This document shows positions 33,141 through 45,074 of a DNA stretch of 64,000 nucleotides, in pieces. The notes beneath the pieces were generated by a model, which saw only the letters and a program-made list of their open reading frames with translations, was not told the origin of the DNA and ran no database searches. Origin of the DNA: Sepioteuthis lessoniana (lineage: Eukaryota > Mollusca > Cephalopoda > Myopsida > Loliginidae); NCBI GenBank assembly GCA_963585895.1, contig OY757921.1, positions 52,949,669-53,013,668 on the forward strand, read 5' to 3'. The position numbers were made by a program, and so were the translations under genes. How positions within the stretch are numbered: the first letter of the stretch is position 1; each line of letters opens with the position of its first letter.

Positions 33141-35145
33141 TCCACTAAGTCATGGCTTTCATCTCGATTAGATATTTGAAACATTGTTAAGATAATTCGG
33201 GCTACATACTGCGATAAATTCAGACCTGTATGCGTTTTTTCAGCGTCCATGTGATGCATCCACAAAGTAGAACTGACAAAATCGCTGCTTGAAAGAAACT
33301 GCGTTTTGATTTATCGGATAGGTTTGGCTTCCATATTATCTATAACCTATCGATAACAGTCCATGCCTTCAATAGGCACACATTGATATCAGTTTCAGTT
33401 GATGAGATGCTGCGACCGAAGTACTTTGACTTGTCCATAAGTCAGAGAACCACCGCTTAGAGTGGATATGTCTCCTATTTGATTAAAACCCATGTATTCT
33501 ATTTTGTTTTCATTTAAGTGGAAGCTACCTTCTCCAGTTTATACAGCAGGGTTTTGGCTTGAGAAGGTGTATTTGCTAGAAGCGCTATGTCATATTCATT
33601 ATTTGCGTCCATCATAGTTTGTGCGGGGTATCATTTGCTTCTTGCGTTTTTACTATTAAGCCATTTTCTTTCATTAGATCTAGCGATGTTCGAATTAAGT
33701 AATTTTGGAATATTATGAACTGATATCTCCTTGCAGAACATCAGCAACAACGTCAAAGAAGTATGTGTCTCCCTCAAGTGAGCGAACCTTAAATTTCATG
33801 TTTTGAACATCATTATGGCTGTGACCGTTTATTGGGTAGACCATGCGCTAGAAGTATTCGTTGCACATTCCCTCGTTTTATAGAATCAAATGCATTGGCG
33901 AAATCTACCAACAAGAGTGTCATCAAGAAAGTTTTTCTACAAACTCTTTCCATGATTCAATGGATTGTCATAATCTGTGATGTTCTGAATCACTGTCTCC
34001 GAAATTCATTTTCATTCTTTCTAAGAATTTTCCCAATTTCTGGTACGATGCGATTGAGAAGCAGAGCATTATAAATCTTAGCCGCGATGGAAATAATGGT
34101 AATGCCTTCATAGTTCTTGACGATTCTGAGGTCACCGTTTTGGGGGAAAGGGCGGTTGCAGCTTTTGTTGATTTCACTTATATGTTCTGGTTAAATACGG
34201 TGTTGCAGCGTCGAAGCAATAAGTCATCGAATTTTTTTGCCTTCCATACCACAGCGGGTATTTTATCCAGACCGACAACTTATCTGTTTTTAAGTTTTGT
34301 TCGTAATACATTCAGTTAATCTTGAGTAAACTGTCCTAATTTGATATCAAGATTGTAATTAATAATTTTCATGATAAGTTTATCTGTGACTTTAGTGGAG
34401 TTTCCAAGCAGATTCATGGTATCTTCTTTTCACTACTGTATTCGTTCTTTGTGGCTGGCAGCTTTTTTTTTAGCTCTCAAAGTGCTCTTCTTTGGACTCA
34501 CTTCATTTTCTGGCTATCACGTTATTTGAAATTGTCTATCTTCTACCGAGATTCTAATTTTATTGATCTGACATTAGATGTATTCTATATGTCCTTTTTG
34601 TTATGCGTTAATTAGCTCTGTTTGTACCTTCTTAAGTTTCTAAGCGTTAGCATTAGTTGGTTTTCTTTTATTACATAGAAATGTTTCACGTTATCTCGTT
34701 TTTTCCTAGTGTCTCCCATTGAACTCTATGTTTGGCTCTTAGTATGCAATCACCTGCTGCTACTTCCTTGTAGTCATTGACGGAGTTCTCATATTCGTCA
34801 TACAGAGTAATTGTTTCGAATATCTCATGAAGAACATCGAATTTTGTTTCTTATGTTATCATATATTTGTTCAATCTCTATTGCTAAGTCATAGTGAGTG
34901 GTTTTGGTTGTTTGTGTCGTATTCCTACGAAAGCTCAGACGTATCTTTGCTATGACAATTCTGTGATTGAAAAATACTTCTTCAAAAGAGGAATATGCCT
35001 CACAGTTCAGAGTGCTGTTAATTCATTTCTTATTTATGAGTTAGTAATCTATCTGGGCTTTAGCATTATTTGCATATATGTGGGTTCATAATTTTACTCC
35101 CATTTCTGTAATTTAGTATAAAGGCAAGCTAATCTGTTTTCAAGT

Positions 35146-35158
35146 GATAACTCTGTTA
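35146..35158. repeat. Target-site duplication, left copy (SINE S2)
   Basis: GATAACTCTGTTA, repeated exactly at 35452-35464. Confidence 0.9.
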
Positions 35159-35451
35159 CATGGAGGTGCCCGTGGTGTAATGGTTATCCTCGTAAGAAAT
35201 GGACACGGCGACACGAGTTCAAATCCTGGATGAGGCTGATTGCATTTCATATAATACTAATACTCTTGGGAAAGGTATGAATCCAATTATTCTCCCTCAA
35301 GCTATGGATAAATAATATGGCAGACTGGTTCTTCAGCCTTGGTGAGGCAACTAGTCTAGGAGAAAGAAAACTGAATTCAAACCTGTTAAACTCGGCTTAA
35401 AAATTAACCTTGAGTCATAACCTGCCCCGAGCGGAGGGGTTGGTAAATATG
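35159..35451 (+). mobile_element. tRNA-derived SINE family 1, full copy S2
   Basis: The 293-bp element starts CATGGAGGTGCCCGTGGTGT, with an A box TGGTGTAATGG (about 35173) and a B box GAGTTCAAATCC (about 35215). The tRNA-like head is followed by the family body and the end GAGGGGTTGGTAAATAT. A perfect 13-bp target-site duplication flanks it. It interrupts copy B4, so it is younger than B4. Confidence 0.93.
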
Positions 35452-35464
35452 GATAACTCTGTTA
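35452..35464. repeat. Target-site duplication, right copy (SINE S2)
   Basis: Identical to 35146-35158. Confidence 0.9.
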
Positions 35465-35929
35465 GATATTCTCCATTTCTGTTTGACGAGTTGAGTTAGA
35501 AGTATTCGTTTTTGTCTCCTCTGATGATCAGAACACTGTGTATGGGTATGCTACAGACAAGGGAAAATAGCAGATAGCTCGTTGTATAGGGTGATGAGGT
35601 CCGTTTCATTACTAACACCGGGAGGACTTAACAGGAGAGGATTGTGCTGGAGTTGCCGTTAAATGTAACTACCATCATTCTCGGTTGTATTTTCTCGATG
35701 CTATTAAGTGATTTTAAGGCACGAGAACTGAGAAGCATTCCAACTCCTATTATGGCATTTTCAGATGCAGATGCTGAGATAAATGTTCATTCATTGCCAG
35801 AATCACGGTACTTTATTTCTACTTCACTGTGATAGTATCTGCCATTTGTCTATAATATGCTCTGTCGCTGTCTGCTCCGGTAGCTGTTCTATTCGATTTA
35901 AAGTTCTATTCATTTGATCATATGGAAAT

Positions 35930-36395
35930 CAAACCTGACTGATAAAATGAAACGCAGTTTCTTCCTGGCTGCGGTTGTGTCGATACTGCTATATGGATGC
36001 ACTACTTAGACGCTGACTAAACGGTTGGAGAAGCTAGACGGCAATTATACAAGAATGTTGCGAGCAATATTGAACAAGTCCTGGCAGCAACACCCCACAA
36101 GGCGCCAACTATACGGTCACCTACCACCTATCACGAAAACTATACAAGCTAGATGAACCAGACCTGCCGGTCACTGCCGGAGAAGCAAGGACGAGATCGT
36201 AAGGGATGTACTCCTATGGACCCCCGCATAGGGCCAATCAGAAGCAGGACGACCAGTTCGAACATTCATACAGCAGCTCTGTGAGGATACGGGATGTAAC
36301 CCTGAAGACCTGCCGAAAGGCGATGAATGATAGGTAGACGTGGAGAAAGAAGGTCTGGGATATCCGTGCTAGCCGCACGACATAATGATGATGAA
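35930..36395 (+). mobile_element. Family B non-LTR, 3' end copy B5
   Basis: The plus strand carries SNLTDKMKRSFFLAAVVSILLYGCTT (about 35930-36008), KLDGNYTRMLRAILNKSWQQHPTRRQLYGHLPP (about 36030-36130), SKDEIVRDVLLWTP-like and QLCEDTGCNPEDLP (about 36272-36315), then the end DIRAS.T. It finishes with an ATGATGATG tail at about 36385, typical of RTE-type 3' ends. 5'-truncated. Confidence 0.85.
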
Positions 36396-37225
36396 AAATA
36401 TGCACTCATCCTTTGCATCTAAGAAAAATGTTTTGGTGGGGGTTGAGTTCCATTTCTGTAGCCGATGTTTCAAAAACTGAAGCAAGAGCTCCAATATCAG
36501 AAGAATGCGCACCTAGTTTTGTCGCGTGAAAGGCGATATGATTAGAATAGAATTTGAATCAAAATCATAGTAATCATTCGATGACTGTATTTCTATCGTA
36601 TCGATAGAATTTTTTTATGTATCAGTAGTTTCTTAACCAAACCATTTGATCATAGCCGTTGAATTGTCGGATTCTTCTATTCAACATCAGGCGAAGTACA
36701 CTGTTGACGTGACGTTCGGTTCATCTGCTTTACTTCACATTCACCATGCTTCTTCCCATGGCTTCTGAAGTTTTATGTATGGCTTAAAAAGAAAAAAAAT
36801 ATAGAAAACCATCTACTTCTTTGTCGAAACTTTTCCCCTCGCCAAATGCCTAAACCGATTCTTTAAATTCAAAGGAAAGAAAGCGTACAGCTTTCTTCGA
36901 TAATATAGCTGAAAACTTAGTTTTTAAAAATATTTACTTACCCATGATATTTCCAATATTTCAGTGAAGTTAAACTTTTCCATGAAAATGTTGTTATTAT
37001 TATCATCATTTTTTCTTTACCACCACAATTTCTACTAATTTTTGTATGCTAAAAATATCCCCTAATCACGAAGTACTTTTCGCCTCTCCAAATAACTTTT
37101 TCAAAAATGATACTTAAAAATCAAAAGAAAGAAAGCGTACACCTTACTTCGATTATATAGCAGAAAATTTGACTTTAAAAAGTTGACTAACTGGTAATAT
37201 TTTCCAATAATTCGGTGAAGGTTTC
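36396..37225. other. Unassigned AT-rich segment with a local duplication
   Basis: Two similar stretches (about 36790-36990 and 37020-37230) share GAAAGAAAGCGTACA.CTT.CTTCGAT.ATATAGC and ATGAAAATGTT. No coding sequence recognised. Confidence 0.5.
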
Positions 37226-37229
37226 TATG

Positions 37230-38870
37230 AAAATGTTATTATTTTTCTCATTCGAGAGTTTTTCACACAAGCTTTGGCTGATGGTTTTCCACTGAGGTCT
37301 GGACCCTTCTTTGTATTGTGACCGATCTTAATAATGTTGTCGTATGGATGGCCTCCATTCGTCCTCTTATTTACAAGTTCTCCAGTCCCTTTACCAATCC
37401 TTTGGTGAATCGAGCGCACCAATTACAATTGGTATCACAATCCCTTTCATGTGCCATTTTTTCTTTTTGTTTTTCTTTTTCGTTTCATTTGCAAGGTCCT
37501 GGTACTGATCTTTATTTTCACTTTTTTCTGTTTCATCCTGTGATGAGCTAGTACGGCAAAGTCCACTTTTCAGCATTTTTTTTTTTTTTTTTTTTTTTGA
37601 CTATCACTAGATCTGGTGGTCAGGTTGAGATCAAGTGATCCATTTGTATTACAAAATCGTAGAAAAGTTTGTGCCCCTCATTTTCCAAGAGGGATTCTTT
37701 CTTGTGAATATAAGATTTGTTTATATGGTCAAATTTAGCTTCTGGCACAATTCACAGTGTATCACCTTGCTCATCCATCTGTGTGTGGTATTAAGCACTT
37801 TGTGTAGAAGCTACTGCATTCATTTATTATGTGATTGATTGTTTCGTGTCCATCCCCACATCGACTACATCTGCTATTTTTGTGTCTGGTCAATAGTTGC
37901 TTTGACATAATTAGTCATATGGTATTGTTCTATTGTGCTATTAGAAGAGATTTTGTTTCTCTCTTAAGGTTTCCTTTCTTAGTTATGTTCAATTATTCTC
38001 GTGTGAGATTTCACTTGTTTGTCACTTAAAATGTCCGTAGAGTTGTTTTTTCTTTTTTTGTTTTCTGGTTGCGTTTGCTCCGTTAATGCTTGTATTATCT
38101 ATATTGTTTCTGGTGGTTGTAATAAATCTTCCTCTTCATTTTATATATATATATATATATATATACTCCTCTAGTTTTTTGTCCAACTGCACCGACGCTA
38201 TTTTCAATGATAGCGAGTCCTTTGGCCCCTAAATTTCTTGACACATATACTCTGTCTACTCAATATCTGGTATGTAAATCCGAATGCATCGTCACTAGTT
38301 TTCTTGCTTTCTCGTTCATTTGTTGAAGCTCTTTCCTCAACCACATCAAAAATGGTCCCGAGTATCTGACATGGAGAACGTTTGTATATTCATGCTTGGG
38401 TGTGTTGTTTAGATTTCCACTCTTGTGAGGTTCAGTTTGAACAGGATGTTCTTGCTTTTCGGTACTTACCTGCCCAGCTCTTGTATGCAGGTCTTGTTGA
38501 CACGTTTCACGCTATAGTTTTTGTCTATTATTAATAGTTCAAGGTCAGAAAAACCACCTTTTTTTATAATCAATGGATCTCAGTCAGCAAGTCTTTGATT
38601 GTTGTCGATCACACTCGTCCTAGATTTTTAACAATCTCCGTATCCTTTTATCGAAGTGTTGCTCCGAAAATAGCAGTTAAGTGCAAGTTTTCGTCTTCAG
38701 ATGTCCCTTTTCTGCGTTGAAGTCTCTAATGTGAGAGGTTGTAACTGGAAAAAACAGCCAGCATTAGCAGACTGTCGATTAGATCTCCCGTGTTAGTTAT
38801 CAGGAGACCACGTGCCGGTAATGACACCTAGACATGTTGTCTGGGTCCCACTTTGAATTAGGTTTTTATT
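37230..38870 (-). mobile_element. Family A non-LTR, internally deleted copy A4
   Basis: The minus strand keeps the C-terminal endonuclease and tail (PIVIGALDSPKDW about 37430-37395 and the block to about 38000). It also keeps a connecting segment (to about 38480) and, after a jump near 38535, the 5' part shared with copy A5 (38540-38870 matches about 42770-43210). The RT core is absent. A TA run lies at 38142-38164 and a poly-T tract at about 37578-37599. Confidence 0.7.
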
Positions 38871-38899
38871 AATCATGTTTTTCGTGGGTGGCATTTTGT

Positions 38900-39450
38900 G
38901 TAACATTGAAGCAAGTGTGAACGCGGGTGCACGCGGGGTGGATGGAGGTGTCACTCAGATGTCATAACAGTCCGAGACGATACTGGGTGACAAGGTGCGG
39001 GTGACGTCACGCACCGGAAGCGTTTTGAAGAAAATAAGAGTCGGGTACTTGATACCAAACGAGAAGGATCGATTTTTTGAGCTCGCAGGCGCGAGGCGAA
39101 CTTGCACCCTATAGCGGGCCGCTCGAGTTGGGGGCCAAATGAATAAGACAGCATAAAAGATTGTGTCTCTCCTCCTTACGTCGAAACCTTTAACTCAAAG
39201 TTAATAAAAAGGTTTCGTACCTGAACAAGAAATCGTTACGTGTTTTCGAATTCCGAGATTCTTATGTTCTTTCTAAATTTATCGTTATGAACATTACATG
39301 TCTATTTCGCACATGGCCATATTCGTGTATATGGCTACGCAACATATACCAGACACAGGGGTTGTTTATTATCTGCTCTCCCGAAACATATGTGACCAGG
39401 TTCCCTCATGGTCAGAGAACTCTTAAACGAGTAAAACAAAACAATCATTC
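38900..39450. mobile_element. Possible solo LTR or other GC-rich repeat
   Basis: A block far richer in GC than its flanks (about 38915-39125) starts near TGTAACATTGAAGC or TGTCATAACAGTCCG. It contains GTGACGTCACGCACCGG, a TATA-like GCATAAAAG (about 39152) and an AATAAAA (about 39204), and may end near GAGTAAAACA (about 39439). This order resembles an LTR, but no partner LTR or duplication was found. A promoter-like CpG-rich element is the alternative. Confidence 0.3.
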
Positions 39451-41601
39451 TTAAACTTGTTAAGTTTTAACTTAGTTAAATTCCAGAGTGGGACTACCTA
39501 CAGTATAATTGAGGTTACTAAATCCTAAGCTATTTTTAGATGTCGAGATTTAGGATCACTGGATTCTTTTTGCTGATAAAGGTAGACAATGTATTAAGGG
39601 AAAAATAAAAAATATCATCTCTACTCAACTTAAGAGAAACAACGGTTATGAATTCAAATAAATGGGTTGTCGTCAATTTATATTATAATTTAAATAATCA
39701 TAATATTAGCAATAAATGCTGTTCATACAAAAAGTTTGACGAAAATTGAAATTAGCTTCCTTTGGTCGTCAGTTTTTGGATTTTAGCTCGATAATAGACC
39801 TCTCCTGTTTTTTCGTAGGGTCACATTATACTTTATTTGTGGGATGTTTCCAGGAATTCATGTTTTCAAATGTTGTATGATATTTTTAATCATATACTAA
39901 AAGTTCCTCACGTGATTATATGGAAGATTCTAATTATATTATTATTTACTCCTTGAGAGTTTTTCACATCAGTGTTAGCGGATGTTCTTTCACTGGAGTT
40001 TGAGGGACAGCAAGTCTCCTCAAGTCTCCAGGACACTTCTCAATATTCTGACCGTTCTCAACCATGTAGTAGTTAGGCTGGTCTCATCCCGTCCTCTTAT
40101 TTCCAAGTCCCCCAGTCCCTTTGATAATACTTTGGTGACTGTACAAAAAGCACGAATCACGTTTGGTATTATTGTCACCTTGATGCTCCATATTTTCCCA
40201 TTCCCTAGCCAGGTCCTTCTTTTCACTTTCTTTCATTTTTATTCTGTAGTCAGCCGGGATAGCAAAGTCCAAAATTTTCACGTTCTCTTTTTTTTTATTG
40301 TTGATTAAAATATGGTCTCGTCTTCTGGCTGAGATTAGGTGATCGATTTGTATGTCAAAGCCCCATAGGAGTGCGTGTGTGTCATTTTCCAAGACAGATG
40401 TTGGGTTTTGCATATACCATTTGTTCGCATGGTCAAATTTAAATTTCTTGCAAATCTTCCAGAGTATCACCTTGTCCACCCAGTCGTGTCTAGTCTTATA
40501 CTTCTTCTGTGCAAAATTGTTGCATTTGCTTATAATTTGATTGATCTTTTCGTGTCTCTGGTCCACTTCAAAAATGGTCCCGAATATCTTACGAGCGGTA
40601 GAGCCTAGGTATTTATTCATTTGAAAGGGTTTCTGCTACATTGTTTTGTCTCGAGTAGCTTTCTTGTTCTCCTGAAATATTATTTTCTTAATGTTTTCTT
40701 TTATCACCACTTATTTGATGGAGTCAGCTTCCAAGATACCCAAGTATTTGTACGTACCCTTTTCTCCTAGTGTTCTAATCTTGCATTGATTCAGCAGTTC
40801 AATTACAGCAGGTGTCGTTTGCCGATTTTTATTACTAACATGGCTCATTTTTCTATGTGAAATTCCATCCCTATGTCCTGTCTCTATTCACACAGTATAT
40901 TTTAGAGTTTCCAGTTCTTTTTCATTTTCTGCAAACAATTTGATGTCGTCCATGTACATTAGCTGATTGATCTTTTACTGCGATTTACAAAGTTTTTATC
41001 CAGTTGTGCATTTTCTGAGTATGTGGTTAAGTGCAATCATCACAATTATTAATTGTAAAGGTGATGGTGCATCTCCTTGAAATATACCTCTTTGGACTTT
41101 CGATTCAGTTTAGCTTCTTCCTCCTGCTGTCAATTACACTTACTAGGTTTTCCTGTTTTTCTCGATAACGTTTATGACTTCATCTGATATTTTATACATT
41201 TTAAGGCAGTTTATTATCCAGCTTTGCAGAATCATATCATATGCCTTTTTGTAATCAATTCAGGTTATAGCTAGATTCTTCTGTCAAGTCTAGCTCTCAT
41301 TGAGGATGAGCTGATCTATGTAAAGTAATTTCTGTGCCTCGGGATCTTTTGTGGTATTATTTCTGTTCCTCGGGGAACAATCCGTGGCTTATTAGTGAGT
41401 AGTAAATTTCTTCCTTTATTTGTGCTGTTAATATTTTCCATATTATCGGTAGGCAGGTTATGGGTCTGTAACTGGTGTGGACGGTTCCCTTGAGTGGGTC
41501 CTTTTGGATCGATATGGTCTTTCTTTTTAGTCATCCATTCAGGTACGTATTTTTCTTGTAGGCATCTGTTCATTTCGAGTGCCAGTCTGTCGTGAATGGA
41601 G

Positions 41602-41888
41602 ATACTATTTACCAACCCCTCCGCTCGGGCAGGATATGACACAAGGTCAATTTTTAAGCGGAGTTTAACAGGTTTGAATTCAGAGTTTTCCTTCTCCTAG
41701 ACTAGTTGCCTCACCAAGGCTAAAGAACCTAGTCCGTCCTACTATTTACCCATAGCTGGAGGGAGAATAAGGGGGTTCATACCTTTCCCAAGGGTATTTG
41801 CCCGAAAGTGAACGTAATAGCGCGACTGGAGTACGAACTCGCGTACTACGATTCCGCAGTTCATCGCTTTTAACCATTACACCACGAG
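41602..41888 (-). mobile_element. tRNA-derived SINE family 1, copy S3 nested in A5
   Basis: On the minus strand CTCGTGGTGTAATGG is the A box, the head continues to GAGTTCGTACTCC, and the body ends GAGGGGTTGGTAAATAGTAT. The 8-bp duplication GAATGGAG flanks it at 41594-41601 and 41889-41896. It matches S2 throughout. Confidence 0.9.
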
Positions 41889-43047
41889 GAATGGAGGTGA
41901 ATTTCTTGAACCAGAATCTATGTATTCCATAATGACCAGGCGTTTTCCAATTTGATATTTTTTGTGTTGTTTTGAAAAAATCGATGAGTATTTCCGCTTT
42001 CGGGCCTTCTTCGAGTACTTCTAATTCTTTTGTCATATTGCTTATCCATTCGGCTTTTTTATCTTTTCTTGGTTACCATATTTTAGTCCAAATTAGTTCG
42101 GTTTCTCTTGCATCAGGTTGTTGGTATGTTTTCGTGTCATCTCTTCCCACTTGTATTATTTTCTTACTCTTTGTCGATATCTTCTTAATCTTCCTTTTTT
42201 CGACGGAACTTTATGGTTTATTTCCTCAAGTGGTTATATTAGTTTCTTCGTATTGCCTTTTCGTTTTTGTTCCTACATATTCCAGCGTCTTTCCTTATCA
42301 TTTTAGCGTGTTTTCGTAGATTTTTAATCTGCGGTTTCAGTCGAATTTCCCGTCCTGGTTGTGATATATTCTTTGTACTTTTTTAGGAGATACCAATTTT
42401 CTCACAAACTAATCTCGCTCCTGCATAGATTATTTCATTTAATTGGGTTATATTATATGTTGATATATAAGGTAGTACTTGATTTACTTTTTCCGGTTCG
42501 GTCTTGATTGTTCTCCATTCTATGTTTCTTAGTGATCCTAAGGAAGTCGTTTCCCAGTTCATAATTCTCTTTAAATTTTCTAACTATTTTTTTTTTGTTT
42601 TTTGTTAGTATTTGCTCTGTGTTTTTTGGTTGTGTGATGTTTTTCTTTTTCGAAGTTGGCGGTTCATTTCGGTTAGAATGTTTTTGTCTGTCAGTCCTTG
42701 GTGTGTCTGATATTGTATTACTATCTGGTTCATTATTTATTTTCTGGTGTATTTTTAACATTTCAAGGTAAGAAAAACAACCTTTCTTAATATTGTCCTA
42801 ACTTGGTCAGCAAGTCTTTGGCTTGTTGTCTAAAAACTTGCGCAATATTGCCAGATATCTATCATTCTTTTTCTATATCCTCTTTGTGAAGGGTTGCTCC
42901 TAAAATAGCCGTGTGGTGTAAGTTGGTTGTCTTCCATAGTATATGTTTTCTAATTTGTGTGGTTCCTTAAGTCGTCATTCGTGTACCTGAAAAAAAGCCA
43001 ACATTCGCAGGATGATGCCAGGTCTCCCATGTGATTTGTCCTTGTGT

Positions 43048-43095
43048 GTAAGTAAAATTTTGGTCGAAACAGGTGTCGGCAAATAAATACAATAA
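43048..43095. repeat. 48-bp repeat containing TCGAAACAGGTGTCGG, copy 1
   Basis: GTAAGTAAAATTTTGGTCG... through AAATAAATACAATAA recurs at about 44476-44523 with two mismatches. The source family is unknown to me. Confidence 0.75.
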
Positions 43096-43471
43096 CCAGT
43101 CCCCACGAGTCAATTGCTCGGGACCTACAATACCACTAAATTGGTGATCGGCAGGTGCTCTCCCGATAGCCTATCATGACACCCAGGCCTTTTGTGTGGG
43201 TCCCCCGATGTGTCTTATTTTGATTTAACTTTTTCATCATCGGTAGTATATTGTGGCTATACGAGACCTAGTGGTTGTTTAAAATGACAATAACAAAAAT
43301 TAAAAAAATAATAACACTAATCATTATTTTTTTTATTAATTATTGCCTTTACAACCACCCCTTCTATTATGATTTATATGCTTAAAAGTAAATAAAAAGG
43401 AATAAATAAATAAATTAATTAATTAAAACTTAGAAATTAATGTTATAATAAGAGACGCTTTTCGAGTAAGT

Positions 43472-43477
<6 letters not shown>

Positions 43478-43502
<25 letters not shown>
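43478..43502. repeat. (TA)n microsatellite
   Basis: TA run directly at the 3' end of copy A6. 43211-43477 is AT-rich with nothing recognised. Confidence 0.9.
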
Positions 43503-43506
<4 letters not shown>

Positions 43507-44065
43507 GTCGTCTTATTTCCAAGTCCTCTAATCCTTCTAATAATCTTTTAATGACTGTACTAAGAGCTCCAATTACCATTGCTATCTCCGTAACTTTCAT
43601 GTTCTACATTAATTTTCAATTCTTTGGCAAGGTCGAGATATTCATCTCTCTTTTCTTTTTCTTTCAATTTTTCTCTGTGGTCATCCGGGACAAGGAAGTC
43701 CACCATTTTTTTGTTGATTATTACTACTTCTGGTCGAGTGGCAGAGATTAGGTTATCCGTTTGTATCTCAAAATCATAGAAAAGTTTTTCGGTCTCATTC
43801 TCCAGGAAAGACTGAGTTGTGCGTAAGCCATTCATTCGTATGGTCAAATATCAGTTTCTTTTACAATTCCCAGTGAATCACCTTGCCCACTCTGTCATGT
43901 CTGATCTTATATTCTTTTTGAGCTAATTTGGTGCACTTGTTTACAGTGCGATTGACCATTACGTCTTTATCACGACATAACCTAGAATTGCTCTTTTGTT
44001 GCGTCTTATCGATTATCGCTTTGATCTGGTAGGTCCTTATAGCGTTGTTTTGAGCTGCTATTAGC
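43503..44065 (-). mobile_element. Family A non-LTR, C-terminal copy A6
   Basis: On the minus strand: LGKVIHW-like segment (about 43890), TIRMNGLRTTQSFLENETEKLFYDFEIQTDNLISATRPEVVIINKK (43847-43710) with the endonuclease R-P-E in place of R-P-D, DFLVPDDH, LKEKEKRDEYLDLAKELKI and the tail. 5'-truncated. Confidence 0.8.
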
Positions 44066-44611
44066 AGAGATTCAGTTTCTCTCTTAATTTGATTTTCAAA
44101 ATTGAATCATAATTGTATCATTCTTATAACAGTTTTTCAAAGACCAGTGTCCTATATCACCATTTTTAGTAAAAATGATGCTAAAAAGAGTTTAAGATCC
44201 ATGCATTCTGGACTGTTTTCTGTGTATTTTAAAGTTGTAAACCGTCAAATTTTTTCAAACATGGAAACTATGTTGACTTATTTGAAAAAAATTCCATTTT
44301 ATGTGATAATCAATTTTAAATATATTATCTTCTGTATACTCCTTTTACTAAAATCAAAATATTTACCCTGAAGATAATTTTCAGCTTTCATACTAAATAT
44401 ATTTTCTATTATGATTTTTGTTTTATTTTAATCTTATTTTTATATCTAAAATAATTTTATATATAATACCTTGTATGTAAGCAAAATTTTAGTCGAAACA
44501 GGTGTCGGCAAATAAATACAATAAGTTTTCATCCACACTAAATATTTTTTCTTCTTTCCTATATCTTTTTACCATATTTATCTGAATCTTTTTTATTTTT
44601 CTCTCACTTAC
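44066..44611. other. AT-rich segment with the second copy of the 48-bp repeat
   Basis: A copy of the 43048-43095 repeat lies at about 44476-44523. Nothing else is recognised; the 89-codon plus-strand frame at 44102-44371 looks random. Confidence 0.5.
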
Positions 44612-44622
44612 ACACACACACA

Positions 44623-44689
<67 letters not shown>
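44612..44689. repeat. Compound (CA)n(TA)n microsatellite
   Basis: CA run with one CCA interruption to about 44655, then a TA run. Confidence 0.95.
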
Positions 44690-44693
<4 letters not shown>

Positions 44694-44714
44694 TAGAAAA
44701 ATTATATATTATAA

Positions 44715-44895
44715 ATCGAATTACTATGATCAAGTACCGCGTTTGACATACAGAAGCACTGAACAGCTGGTTAGACCTTATTAGGTCTCATCAACTGTGT
44801 ATATCGTGATCTACCCCGCTGGAGATCGAACCAATGCTCGCAGAATGCAGAGACGAAGCTCAACCACTGGGCCATTGGTCCACTGCATTGCCAAA
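44715..44895 (-). mobile_element. SINE family 2, inverted copy of a head-to-head pair
   Basis: On the minus strand the A box is TGGCCCAGTGG and the B box GGTTCGATCTCC (about 44833). The body contains GTTGATGAGACCTAATAAGG and CCAGCTGTTCAGTGC, and ends ACTTGATCATAGTAATTCG. Confidence 0.85.
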
Positions 44896-45074
44896 TTAAC
44901 TAGTCATGGTAAATGAATGACCAGTGAGGTTATAATCACGTGGATGCATATCTTCAAGTTGAGAACGTGGCCTTGGAGGTGACTGTGTCCTCTGAATGAG
45001 TACGGATGTAAGAAGACCCATCAGGTTAAGTGGCCGCGTGTTTACCATGAGAAGTTGATTTGGTAACACTTGTG

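Larger units (their letters stand above)
33150..35880 (-). mobile_element. Family B non-LTR retrotransposon, long degraded copy B4
   Basis: Right to left on the minus strand: endonuclease-domain remnants (SNETDLITLYNELSAIF about 35610-35560), then RT (MIYNALLLNRIVPEIGKILRKN about 34080-34010, LLLVDFANAFDSIKRGNVQRILLAHGLPN about 33920-33830). The NENKTEYMGFNQIGDIST region lies at about 33510-33460, and sequence homologous to the KRSFFQAA..SILLYGC block at about 33310-33250. It is heavily mutated. A SINE with target-site duplication is nested in it at 35159-35451. Confidence 0.75.
39945..43210 (-). mobile_element. Family A non-LTR, longest copy A5
   Basis: Right to left on the minus strand: the 5' region (to 43210), an N-terminal domain (PPTSKKKNITQPKNTEQIL about 42660-42600), and the pre-RT block SNWKTPGHYGIHRFWFKKF (about 41965-41910) interrupted by a SINE. 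RT follows (TDNMENINSTNKG about 41450; catalytic YMDDIKLFAEN about 40960-40925; YLGILEAD about 40740). The connecting region leads to the endonuclease zinc-binding and RR.D..LINNKKKENVKILDFAIPAD segment (about 40320-40250) and the tail (GTGGLGNKRTG about 40115-40084). YMDD is intact. Stops and frameshifts are scattered. Confidence 0.85.

Noticed and set aside
35159-35235. Functional tRNA gene
   Set aside because: It has good A and B boxes but no complete cloverleaf and is continuous with a SINE body flanked by a target-site duplication.
33150-36395. B4 (minus) and B5 (plus) as one twin-primed insertion with inverted 5' part
   Set aside because: The layout fits twin priming, but both parts contain the same stretch of about 200 bp (the SFFQAA..SILLYGC to LDGNYTRM region), and B4 is much more decayed than B5. 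They are more likely two insertions.
40020-40620. 178-codon minus-strand frame as a host gene
   Set aside because: It is the C-terminal endonuclease region of family A copy A5, recognisable by comparison with A3, A4 and A6.
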